Positions 1 through 6,916 of a stretch of DNA of 17,677 nucleotides are shown here, piece by piece (within the stretch, counting starts at the first letter, position 1; each line of letters begins with the position of its first letter). The DNA lies in NCBI GenBank assembly GCA_023227695.1, contig JALNVE010000024.1:1-17677 (forward strand), written 5' to 3'. Under the pieces are notes generated by a model that did no database searches, was not told where the DNA came from, and worked only from the letters and a program-made list of their open reading frames with translations. Made by a program: the position numbers and the translations under genes. The DNA comes from Paludibacteraceae bacterium. GTDB taxonomy: Bacteria; Bacteroidota; Bacteroidia; Bacteroidales; Paludibacteraceae.

Positions 1-31
1 GTCAAAATAAAAAAATACAAATCAAAAAAAA

Positions 32-67
32 TATCCATTCCAGCAAGCTAGCTTGCTGGAATGGATA
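32..67 (-). terminator. Perfect 36-bp palindrome, minus-strand terminator
   Basis: Every base from 32 to 67 pairs with its symmetric partner around the CT|AG centre at 49/50, so the RNA would fold into a long GC-containing hairpin with a minimal loop. Reading the minus strand, the hairpin is followed directly by eight U residues (the A run at 24-31), the classic intrinsic terminator layout. On the plus strand no U run follows. It lies about 160 nt beyond the stop codon of the flippase-like gene and most simply ends that transcript. Confidence 0.75.
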
Positions 68-226
68 AATCATAGTATGTTTGTCCAATAAAACCTGTAA
101 CGCTTATTTAGGACTTGATATCAAAATCAAACGTTTGTCTTCTAAAAAGCAATCTACATTCATTAAATGTATTTTGTTTCGGGTGGTCGGCAGTAGAGAT
201 GGATCGTACTCCCTGTCGAAATGTTG

Positions 227-1210
227 TTATTTCTTCTTGTTCACAAACGGCAAAGTAACGAAGCTGATGAAACCAATGAGAAGGATCATGAGCGTCTGCA
301 TTAAGTGAACCACGAAAGCGAATGAGGCTGCCTGAAGGGCAGCTACACCGTAGAACTTAAGCGTCTCGATGGTCAAGAAGTGCCATGCCCCAATACCGCC
401 TTGAACAGGAGCTACAATGCCAAGACTTCCGATGGAGAAGGTTGACAATCCGCAAGTGATGGTCAGATCTTTTGTGAAATCAAATGCATTGAAGCATAGG
501 TATGTCATGTTGAAATAACAGAACCAGATAACCGCCGTGTAGAATATAAACAACGGCTTGTTTTTTACCTTGAAGAAGGTCTTTATTCCACTGATTATAT
601 TGAAGAATATCTCCTTGCATTTCTTTGCAATCGACATTTCCATGATTTTTTTTCGAAGAATAAGAAGAAATATGACAGTTACGCCCATTATAATCCAAAC
701 AACGGGGTTGAAAATGATCCATCCAAATTTTTGGTCAAAACTCGTACCTGATGCGAATACCTGTGCAAACAGATCAAGCTGCAAGAAAATAGCAGCACCG
801 ATAAAGCCGAGAAGTACGATAAGGTCAAAAGCTCTCTCTGCAATGACGGTTCCCAACAGTTCGGTGAAGGATATGTCTTCGTATTTCTTTATTACTCCGC
901 AACGAGCCATCTCTCCGGCACGTGGAAGCAGATAGTTGGCGAAGTAACCCGTCATTACAGCAAAATAGACATTGACGAGTCGGGGCGACTTGCCCAATGG
1001 TTCAATGAGTTGTTTCCATCTCAATGCTCTGACGAAGTGGCTTAAGGCACCTAAGAAGACTGGAAATAGAATCCAGAATACATCTCCTTTTCTTAGCTCT
1101 TCTTTCATTTTGTCGATATCTTGGTCTTTATAAACCAAATAAAAAATGAAAAGACCAATGGCCAAGAAACATATAAACTGAAGTACCTTTTTTATTATAT
1201 CCTTATTCAT
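227..1210 (-). CDS. Flippase-like / LPG-synthase-TM (UPF0104, YbhN-type) membrane protein
   Basis: Polytopic inner-membrane protein of 327 residues, the usual length for the stand-alone lysylphosphatidylglycerol-synthase-TM (PF03706) family, which lacks the aminoacyltransferase domain of MprF. Hydrophobic segments lie near residues 9-27, 43-60, 128-148, 168-186, 220-240, 255-275 and 300-322. Family-type motifs are visible: RALRW at 61-65, NYLLPRAGEMAR at 92-103, AERAFDL at 124-130 and PVQGGIGAWH at 268-277, the last matching the usual Pro-Gly-Gly-Gly near the C-terminus. Family members are thought to move or bind lipid-linked substrates, but the substrate here cannot be read from sequence. 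It is transcribed divergently from the DUF4832-type gene, with a Bacteroidota-type promoter at 1252-1282 and a terminator at 32-67, so it is probably monocistronic. From memory, a gene of this family often sits close to rsmA in Bacteroidales, and rsmA is only 2.8 kb away here. Confidence 0.85.
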   Translation of the reverse strand: MNKDIIKKVLQFICFLAIGLFIFYLVYKDQDIDKMKEELRKGDVFWILFPVFLGALSHFVRALRWKQLIEPLGKSPRLVNVYFAVMTGYFANYLLPRAGEMARCGVIKKYEDISFTELLGTVIAERAFDLIVLLGFIGAAIFLQLDLFAQVFASGTSFDQKFGWIIFNPVVWIIMGVTVIFLLILRKKIMEMSIAKKCKEIFFNIISGIKTFFKVKNKPLFIFYTAVIWFCYFNMTYLCFNAFDFTKDLTITCGLSTFSIGSLGIVAPVQGGIGAWHFLTIETLKFYGVAALQAASFAFVVHLMQTLMILLIGFISFVTLPFVNKKK

Positions 1211-1251
1211 TTGTTTATTCTAATGTATTACTGTCAATAAATTAAGACGCG

Positions 1252-1282
1252 CAAAATTAAACAAAAAGTACCGATGTTCAAT
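1252..1282 (-). promoter_or_regulatory. Bacteroidota-type promoter for the flippase-like gene
   Basis: On the minus strand there is a perfect TAnnTTTG box (TAATTTTG, plus-strand 1252-1259), preceded after exactly 19 nt by ATTG (plus-strand 1279-1282), one mismatch from the TTTG -33 element. The start codon is about 40 nt downstream. Confidence 0.5.
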
Positions 1283-1376
1283 AAAAGAGAAATAAAAAGG
1301 AGGCGTATGTACGAGTTTATTTACAATTATTTATGAAATGTTTCTTAGGACAATGGCATGAATACTTTTTAATTTT

Positions 1377-1400
1377 TATTTTTGTGATAGTGTAAATCAC
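1377..1400 (+). promoter_or_regulatory. Candidate -7 box with overlapping dyad upstream of the DUF4832-type gene
   Basis: TATTTTTG at 1377-1384 matches the Bacteroidota -7 consensus TAnnTTTG. The -33 element is poor (only ATGG near 1353). Immediately downstream, GTGAT (1384-1388) and ATCAC (1396-1400) form a 5-bp dyad with a 7-nt spacer. It covers the expected transcription start, where a repressor could bind. The start codon is at 1438. Confidence 0.4.
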
Positions 1401-1437
1401 CCTCTGATCTTATGATTGGTTTGAAATATAGAGTTTT

Positions 1438-3129
1438 ATGAAAAATATTTTTTTGACAAAACTTCTGATCGTCTGTTCTTTTTTGTTCTATATGCAGATG
1501 TTTGCCATTGCAGAACAGAAGGTGCAGAATTTGGACTATACAGATGCTTTACAACCATTGAGTAATCCTGGTCGAGGTTTCTATCGAACCTGCATGCAAC
1601 ATGTTTCAGTTTCAGGAAACAAGGCGCTGGACACGTGGGGTGATCTAGTGCATCTGCGTGTAGATATTTCACCATTCAGCAGCAATGCTGTTTTGAGTGT
1701 CGATGAAACAACAAACGATACCGTTTTTGGAGATAGTAAATCGCTTACAGAAGATGCTCTTAATGGAATAGAAGCATCTCTTGATGGCATTCGTCAACGA
1801 GGAAAGACAGCTATCGTAAGGGTTTGCTATGACCCTTGGTTTAATGGCACATCCCAACCGGAGCCTTCCGAACAGTCCATGGTTTTGGAACATATAAAGC
1901 AGTTGGCGCAGGTTTACAGCCGGAACGCGGATGTCATAACATACGTCGAACTCGGTATGTATGGTCCTTGGGGAGAGATGCACACAAGCCGTATCGGAAC
2001 AAATGCCAATATCGCGCAGGCTTTGCAGACTATGTTGGAAAATACACCTTCTTGTCTAAAAATAGGTGTGCGTCGTCCCGATATCGTTGCCGAATGGATG
2101 GGCCTAGAAAAGGTTGATTTTAAGGTAGACAGTGAGGCCTTCAAGGCGGCTGCGACAGCAAAGGGAGATACCGTGTACCGAGTAGGACTTTACAACGACG
2201 GTTACTTGGGCTCGAGTAGCGATTTGGGTACAATAGACGGTATGCTTAACCGTGAGATGATGGTTTCGTGGCTTGAAAAGTATTCTCAAAATACCCCTTA
2301 CGGAGGCGAGTTGGTGGCCAACTATAATGGCGATCATCCTATCAATACCCCGATTTATCTATCGCAGGAGGGTTTTCGAACGCACACTACTTATCTGAAT
2401 TACGAATGGCACCAGCCAACTATTTTAGCTTGGAAAGATACCGTTTTTACTGGCAATGATGCTGAGTACAATGGAAAAGATGGTTTTACTTACGTTGAAA
2501 ATCACTTGGGTTACAGATTGGTGTTGAGAAATTCTGTTTTGCCGGATAAGGTGGATGATAATCATCTGCAGATGGATCTGAAGATTCAGAACGTAGGCTT
2601 CGGAAATATCTGTTCGGAAAAGGAGTTGACCGTTATCTTGACGAATGGTAAAGTTGTCGCAGAATTGGAACCTGAAACAGCTTTCGATGTTCGAGATTTG
2701 CGTTCACGTGCGATGGGTTCTGGCGATTCTTTTGACGGAACTAACAAAGTTGCTCTCGAGGTTGAGTTGCCAGACTCTTTGCAAGAAGGCAGTTATGATG
2801 TCTATCTCCGCATTTCTCAGCATGGCGATTGGTTGACGGATAAAAACTATCAGTGCATCCAATTTGCCAATCCTGATGAACAATACAACGTAAACTTTGG
2901 AGCCAACCTTGTAGGAAACTTCCTCTTGGAAAAGCCAAAAACTTCGATAGAAGAAGCTTCTTCAGAATCATCATCTAAGTGGTGGCAGGCAGGCGAATAC
3001 ATCTATACCCAAGGTCTTCAATCCATAGATATCATTGATCTGAACGGCCGCTTGCTGAAGCATTCTGATGTGAGCAACGGTGTGCCTGTGCATGTAGGAA
3101 AGAGTAGGGTTGTGGTGGTTGGAAAATAG
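1438..3129 (+). CDS. Secreted DUF4874/DUF4832-type protein with a C-terminal sorting-like tail
   Basis: 563 residues with a signal peptide (about 1-25, ending ...AIA). Residues ~30-215 resemble DUF4874: NPGRGFY at 43-49, an IVRVCYDPW strand at 126-134 and ELGMYGPWGE at 171-180. The Trp-Gly-Glu is typical of the end of a strand in a glycosidase-like beta/alpha barrel, so a carbohydrate-active role is possible but unproven. Residues ~220-500 resemble DUF4832, a beta-rich domain ending in the family-like QFANPD (475-480) and GNFLL. A Ser-rich linker (508-513) leads to a short segment at 515-563 with SIDIIDLNGRLL, the pattern of a type A T9SS C-terminal domain, though shorter and less regular than usual. 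The family's biochemical function is unknown to me. The ATG at 1438 gives a clean signal peptide. A weak hairpin with a T run follows at 3139-3160. Confidence 0.8.
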   Translation: MKNIFLTKLLIVCSFLFYMQMFAIAEQKVQNLDYTDALQPLSNPGRGFYRTCMQHVSVSGNKALDTWGDLVHLRVDISPFSSNAVLSVDETTNDTVFGDSKSLTEDALNGIEASLDGIRQRGKTAIVRVCYDPWFNGTSQPEPSEQSMVLEHIKQLAQVYSRNADVITYVELGMYGPWGEMHTSRIGTNANIAQALQTMLENTPSCLKIGVRRPDIVAEWMGLEKVDFKVDSEAFKAAATAKGDTVYRVGLYNDGYLGSSSDLGTIDGMLNREMMVSWLEKYSQNTPYGGELVANYNGDHPINTPIYLSQEGFRTHTTYLNYEWHQPTILAWKDTVFTGNDAEYNGKDGFTYVENHLGYRLVLRNSVLPDKVDDNHLQMDLKIQNVGFGNICSEKELTVILTNGKVVAELEPETAFDVRDLRSRAMGSGDSFDGTNKVALEVELPDSLQEGSYDVYLRISQHGDWLTDKNYQCIQFANPDEQYNVNFGANLVGNFLLEKPKTSIEEASSESSSKWWQAGEYIYTQGLQSIDIIDLNGRLLKHSDVSNGVPVHVGKSRVVVVGK

Positions 3130-3138
3130 ATTTAGATT

Positions 3139-3160
3139 AAAATCCTAATTAGATTTTTTT
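3139..3160 (+). terminator. Weak AT-rich terminator-like hairpin
   Basis: AAAATC (3139-3144) pairs with GATTTT (3152-3157) across a 7-nt loop, and the T run continues to 3160. The stem has only one G-C pair, so it may attenuate rather than stop transcription between the DUF4832-type gene and the orphan gene 38 nt downstream. Confidence 0.3.
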
Positions 3161-3167
3161 ATTGCTT

Positions 3168-3752
3168 ATGAAAAAACAAGTTTTTTTGAGATTGATTTTG
3201 TTATTTGTCTTTTTGTTACAAACAAATATGTTGTTTCCGTTGGTGGATTACGATGAATATGAACAATCAATGGAAAATAGAAGAGAACTTGAAAGTTGGA
3301 AAGGAAAATTTTATTTAATTATAGATGGTATTTATTTGGGTGAATTATATGATTTTCAAGGAGATTGTTTGCCTTTCTTGTTAAAACAACTTTATTATGG
3401 CTCAATAAGAACTGAAGACTCAAGTAAAGTTGTATTGGGGGCAATTAACATCAAAAGTTGTGTTACAGCTCTTGATGAAGCAGAAAATGCAAAAATTATT
3501 TCTATGACTTCATCTGAAGCGCAGTCTGGATATTTGATGATAAATAAAGCTGTTTTTTATAAAGGTTTAGGAACAAAATGTATGTCAGAAATCAATTATC
3601 GGATAAATGGAAATGTATTGAAAACAAAAGAACAGGTCTATTTCTTGTTGCATTTTAAAAAAGAGGATATAGAGAACTATTCTTTTGATGAAAAGAGTGC
3701 CATGATAGATGTGATTGTGAAAGATGAGATAATTAAGCAATATCCGAATTGA
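3168..3752 (+). CDS. Orphan secreted protein, function unknown
   Basis: I do not recognise this protein. The chosen start is the ATG at 3168, because the in-frame TTG at 3162 adds only two residues. The product is 194 residues with a strongly hydrophobic signal peptide (KKQVFLRLILLFVFLLQ, ending around residue 20-24) and no lipobox cysteine, so it is predicted to be periplasmic or surface-exposed. The mature part begins with an acidic, tyrosine-rich stretch (VDYDEYEQ) and then alternates short strands (FYLIIDGIYLGELYD) with helices, suggesting a small alpha/beta domain. It is visibly richer in AT and AT-ending codons than the DUF4832-type gene and rsmA on either side, which fits recent acquisition or relaxed selection. 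It lies 38 nt after the DUF4832-type gene and may be partly co-transcribed with it. Confidence 0.6.
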   Translation: MKKQVFLRLILLFVFLLQTNMLFPLVDYDEYEQSMENRRELESWKGKFYLIIDGIYLGELYDFQGDCLPFLLKQLYYGSIRTEDSSKVVLGAINIKSCVTALDEAENAKIISMTSSEAQSGYLMINKAVFYKGLGTKCMSEINYRINGNVLKTKEQVYFLLHFKKEDIENYSFDEKSAMIDVIVKDEIIKQYPN

Positions 3753-3813
3753 TTGAGAATAGAGGATAGTTTTGTTTTCCATGACATATCTGAAAGTTTT
3801 TAATGCACATAAG

Positions 3814-3845
3814 TTTCGAAGTCTGAATAAAAAAAACTAACTTTG
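3814..3845 (+). promoter_or_regulatory. Bacteroidota-type promoter for rsmA
   Basis: TAACTTTG at 3838-3845 is a perfect match to TAnnTTTG. A TTTC element at 3814-3817 lies 20 nt upstream, one mismatch from TTTG. A transcript starting near 3852 would have a leader of about 110 nt before the rsmA start codon. Confidence 0.55.
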
Positions 3846-3964
3846 CCGAGTTGAAAATGCAGGTTTCGTTTTTCGGGCTTGTATGAGTGGATTTCCTAAG
3901 GGGGTAGCGTAAGTTTCTCGTTTACTATCCACTGTTTACTAAATTAATAAAAGTAACATGGAAT

Positions 3965-4750
3965 ATGATAGTAACGCCCAAGAAGTTTCTCGGGCAGCAT
4001 TTTCTAAAGGACCTCGATATTGCCCGCAGCATAGCTGAAAGTTTGGAGGTTTCAAAGCCTACTAAGGTTCTGGAAATAGGTCCAGGAATGGGTGTTCTTA
4101 CCCAGTTCCTTTTACAAAACGAAAACATTGATTTGAAGGTAGTCGAACTAGACCGCGAGTCTGTAGTTTACCTGAAAGAGAATTTCCCTGCTTTGGAGGG
4201 TCGCATCATCGAAGGCGATTTCCTTAAGATGAATCTCGCCGAAATCTATGGCGATGACGATTTGTTTGTGATCGGTAATTATCCATATAATATATCTAGT
4301 CAGATATTCTTCAAGGTTTTGGAGAATAAGGATCATATACCTTGTTGTTCTGGAATGATACAGAAGGAGGTGGCTGAGCGTATTGCCGCCCGTCCTGGTT
4401 GTAAGGCATACGGCATTTTGAGTGTGTTATTGCAGGCTTTCTATGACATAGAGTATCTATTTACGGTTTCTGAATTCGTATTCGACCCGCCACCTAAAGT
4501 GAAGTCAGCTGTCATAAGGATGAGACGCAATTCAGTCAGCAAGCTTGACTGTGACGAAGTTCTTTTCGTGAAGGTAGTGAAGATGAGTTTCAATCAGCGT
4601 CGAAAGATGATGCGTAACTCATTGCAGACATTGCTTGGCAAGGATAATCCTGTGTACCAGATGCTTGTATTTACAAAACGTCCGGAGCAACTGAGCGTGG
4701 CCGAATTTGTTGAACTTACCAAATTGGTTGATAAAAATAAAATTCCTTAG
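3965..4750 (+). CDS. rsmA: 16S rRNA (adenine1518-N6/adenine1519-N6)-dimethyltransferase RsmA (KsgA)
   Basis: Transfers four methyl groups from S-adenosylmethionine to two adjacent adenines in the 3'-terminal helix of 16S rRNA during late assembly of the 30S subunit; cytoplasmic. At 261 residues it has the normal family length. All family motifs are present: QHFL at 11-14, the SAM-binding EIGPGMG at 37-43, the acidic VELD at 60-63, the catalytic NYPYNI at 105-110 (the Bacteroidota form of NLPYNI), FDPPPKV at 173-179 and FNQRRKMMRNSL at 209-220. The ATG at 3965 is chosen because the preceding ATG at 3958 is out of frame and the product starts at the conserved TPKKFLGQHFL block. A promoter at 3814-3845 serves it, and the corA gene follows after 118 nt, probably in the same transcription unit. 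Confidence 0.97.
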   Translation: MIVTPKKFLGQHFLKDLDIARSIAESLEVSKPTKVLEIGPGMGVLTQFLLQNENIDLKVVELDRESVVYLKENFPALEGRIIEGDFLKMNLAEIYGDDDLFVIGNYPYNISSQIFFKVLENKDHIPCCSGMIQKEVAERIAARPGCKAYGILSVLLQAFYDIEYLFTVSEFVFDPPPKVKSAVIRMRRNSVSKLDCDEVLFVKVVKMSFNQRRKMMRNSLQTLLGKDNPVYQMLVFTKRPEQLSVAEFVELTKLVDKNKIP

Positions 4751-4785
4751 ACAGTAGTCGATAGCTGGCTTTCAAAGAGCCTATA

Positions 4786-4825
4786 GGACGTAAGAAAAAG
4801 AAGCGTCTTTTTCATCCTGTCGTCC
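4786..4825 (+). promoter_or_regulatory. Two-part hairpin between rsmA and corA
   Basis: Outer arms GGACG (4786-4790) and CGTCC (4821-4825) enclose a perfect 8-bp inner stem, GAAAAAGA (4794-4801) with TCTTTTTC (4806-4813), around an AGCG loop. The two stems are separated by an asymmetric internal loop. A T run (TATTTTTTTA) follows about 20 nt later rather than directly, so this is not a standard terminator. It could attenuate read-through into corA or act as a leader or processing structure. It does not match the magnesium M-box as far as I can tell. Confidence 0.4.
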
Positions 4826-4868
4826 AGAGATTAAAAACACTATTTTTTTACTTCTAAAAAAGAAAAAA

Positions 4869-5822
4869 ATGAGACTATCGGAAGTAAGACTGTTCTATTT
4901 TGAGAACAACAGGCTAAAAATAGCTAAGGATATAGATATTTTAAAGACCGTACCTTTGAATAACTTCGTATGGATTGACTTGAACAATGTTGAACCGGAG
5001 ACAGAGTCCGAGTTGGAGCAGTTCTTGAAGATTTATATTCAGGAAGAGGAGGAGATTGAAGAGATCGAGATTTCATCTCGTTTCATGGAGACAGAAGACA
5101 CGTTGGTGGCAAACTCCAACTTCCTGCTTGATTCATACGAGAAAGAACCAGTGTCTTTTATTTTGAAAAATGACATCTTGGTCTCAGTGCGCGACACCAA
5201 TTTGAAGTCGTTCAACGAGACCGTAAAGAAGATGTTTGCCAATCCAAAGAATTATCCTACGGGATTCCATATTTTCATCGCATTGCTAGAGACTCGGGTA
5301 GAGTACGACGCAGATATGATCGAGGATGCCACATCAGAAATCACTAAGTTAAGTAAGACGCTTACGGTAGCTGAGGATATTGATGAAGATATGCTTTTGG
5401 AGATCAAAAACTTGCAGGAAAAAGTCATGCACCTACGCGAGAACATCATCGACAAACATCGCGTTGTCTCCAGTGTGTTGCGAAGTGCCTTGCTTCCGAA
5501 CGATCTGAAGCCGAGACTGACCCTGGTCATCAAGGATATAAATTCATTGATTGAGCACACGAAATTTGGTTTCGAACGTTTGGACTATTTGCAGGATACC
5601 TTCCTTGGTTTGGTTAATATTGAGCAGAATAAGATCATTAAGATATTTACTGTGGTTTCTGTGATTTTCCTTCCACCTACATTGATAGCAAGTATCTATG
5701 GTATGAACTTCAAGTTTATGCCAGAACTTAGTTGGTCATTCGGATACCCATTCTCTTTGATTTTGATGGTTGTGTTCTCCGGATTGACTTTATTCTATTT
5801 TAAAAAGAGAAATTGGTTGTGA
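4869..5822 (+). CDS. corA: CorA-family magnesium/cobalt transporter
   Basis: Pentameric inner-membrane channel-like transporter that takes up divalent metal ions, mainly Mg2+. The protein has 317 residues, typical for CorA. It shows an N-terminal cytoplasmic alpha/beta domain, a long acidic stretch (EEEEIEEIEI, about 59-68), a long coiled-coil funnel helix (about 150-255), then TM1 (about 257-277) ending in the signature YGMN (GMN at 278-280), a short periplasmic loop (FKFMPELSW) and TM2 (292-312) with a basic tail, KKRNW. The loop has two acidic or amide positions fewer than the common MPEL-type loop, but the MPEL element itself is intact. It follows rsmA with a structured spacer and probably shares its transcript. 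A mgtE-type gene is what I would have expected after rsmA in Bacteroidales. Confidence 0.95.
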   Translation: MRLSEVRLFYFENNRLKIAKDIDILKTVPLNNFVWIDLNNVEPETESELEQFLKIYIQEEEEIEEIEISSRFMETEDTLVANSNFLLDSYEKEPVSFILKNDILVSVRDTNLKSFNETVKKMFANPKNYPTGFHIFIALLETRVEYDADMIEDATSEITKLSKTLTVAEDIDEDMLLEIKNLQEKVMHLRENIIDKHRVVSSVLRSALLPNDLKPRLTLVIKDINSLIEHTKFGFERLDYLQDTFLGLVNIEQNKIIKIFTVVSVIFLPPTLIASIYGMNFKFMPELSWSFGYPFSLILMVVFSGLTLFYFKKRNWL

Positions 5823-6043
5823 TGGGGTTAAAAGAAAATCCTTTCGCTATAGAGAAGTTTTTTCAAAGTTATCGTTAGATTTTTTGAGATTTTTTTGGTT
5901 TTAGATCGGAAGATAGTGAGTTGTTAGACGAATAAAATCGTTTTAAAAGGTTAAAAGGCTCTTGAAGAATAATTGTTTGTAGTAATTTGAAACAGCTTCT
6001 CATCTTTAATAGATTTAATTTGCATTTAAATAGGAATAACGTT

Positions 6044-6892
6044 ATGCTACGGAATTTTTCGTTTTTGTTGTTGTTAGTTTCCTTTTCGTTGTCTTTGTCA
6101 GCGCAGGAAACAGACAGTGTAGGTTATCATTTAACCAATCGAGCAGTTACGCTTTCAATCGGAAATAGTAGAATTTACGATTCGTATTTGTCTCCTTTGT
6201 TGTATAAAGGATCAGGTATTTCGTTGATGGACGAGCGGGTCTCTTTCTTGTCTAAGAAGTTGGATTATCTGTCTAAATATACGGAGTACGCATGTAATGC
6301 TGATTTTACCAACAATCCATCTGAAACAGCTAGTATTTTAGGCCTTTCATTTCGTGGTTTTACAGGTGTGCATTATCACATGAAGCCAATTAAGAATATG
6401 AACCTCATGTTGGGAGGTTTGGCGAATGTGGATTTAGGAGGTCGATATCAGAATCGAAATCAGAATAACCCATATTCAATGATATTGAATGCCAATCTTT
6501 GGGCATCTGTCATGTGTTATTATCATATTCCTTTGAAAAAGAGAACACTTACTATCCGCGAACATTTCTCCATGCCATTTGTGGGTGTCATGTTTTCTCC
6601 TAATTATGCTCAGACTTATTATGAGATATTTAGTGAGAGTCAATATGACGGAACCTTCCCGATTACCTCATTTGGAACTCGTTTTCAATGGAGAAATAAG
6701 TTGTCTTTGGATTTTCCTATCAAAATATGCACCTTCCGCGTAGGTCTTTTGATGGAACGTACGGTTACGAATGTGAACGAGTTGGAAACTCGAAACATGA
6801 ATGTCTCTTGTATGGTTGGTTTGGTTTATAACTACTTGACATTCAAAGGTAGTAAGAAAATTCCTGCAGAATTCAGAAATCCAGTGGAATAA
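6044..6892 (+). CDS. Probable outer-membrane beta-barrel protein (DUF3316-like)
   Basis: The ATG at 6044 is preferred over an in-frame TTG at 5987, because it puts a clean signal peptide (NFSFLLLLVSFSLSLSA, cleavage near residue 20, mature Gln) right at the N-terminus. The mature part (about 262 residues) is built of alternating amphipathic strands rich in aromatic residues and Asn/Arg turns, for example GFTGVHYHMKPIKNMNLMLGG and the final MVGLVYNYLTF. This fits a small outer-membrane barrel. The N-terminal SIGNSRIYDSYLSPLLYKG segment resembles the Bacteroidota DUF3316 family, whose function is unknown; this match is from memory and moderate in confidence. The S41 peptidase lipoprotein starts 24 nt after its stop codon, so the two are probably co-transcribed. 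The 220-nt spacer upstream has only imperfect promoter boxes (TTAATTTG at 6015-6022). Confidence 0.7.
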   Translation: MLRNFSFLLLLVSFSLSLSAQETDSVGYHLTNRAVTLSIGNSRIYDSYLSPLLYKGSGISLMDERVSFLSKKLDYLSKYTEYACNADFTNNPSETASILGLSFRGFTGVHYHMKPIKNMNLMLGGLANVDLGGRYQNRNQNNPYSMILNANLWASVMCYYHIPLKKRTLTIREHFSMPFVGVMFSPNYAQTYYEIFSESQYDGTFPITSFGTRFQWRNKLSLDFPIKICTFRVGLLMERTVTNVNELETRNMNVSCMVGLVYNYLTFKGSKKIPAEFRNPVE

Positions 6893-6916
6893 GTTTTTTG
6901 TTTAACTTAAGTGAAT

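Noticed and set aside
81..308. A 75-residue plus-strand reading frame near the left edge
   Set aside because: It overlaps the 3' end of the well-supported flippase-like gene, has no ribosome-binding site or promoter and no protein-like composition.
5822..5878. An 18-codon ORF (MGLKENPFAIEK...) starting in the corA stop codon (TGATG overlap)
   Set aside because: The overlap could allow translational coupling, but the peptide is very short, has no recognisable feature and ORFs of this size are expected by chance.
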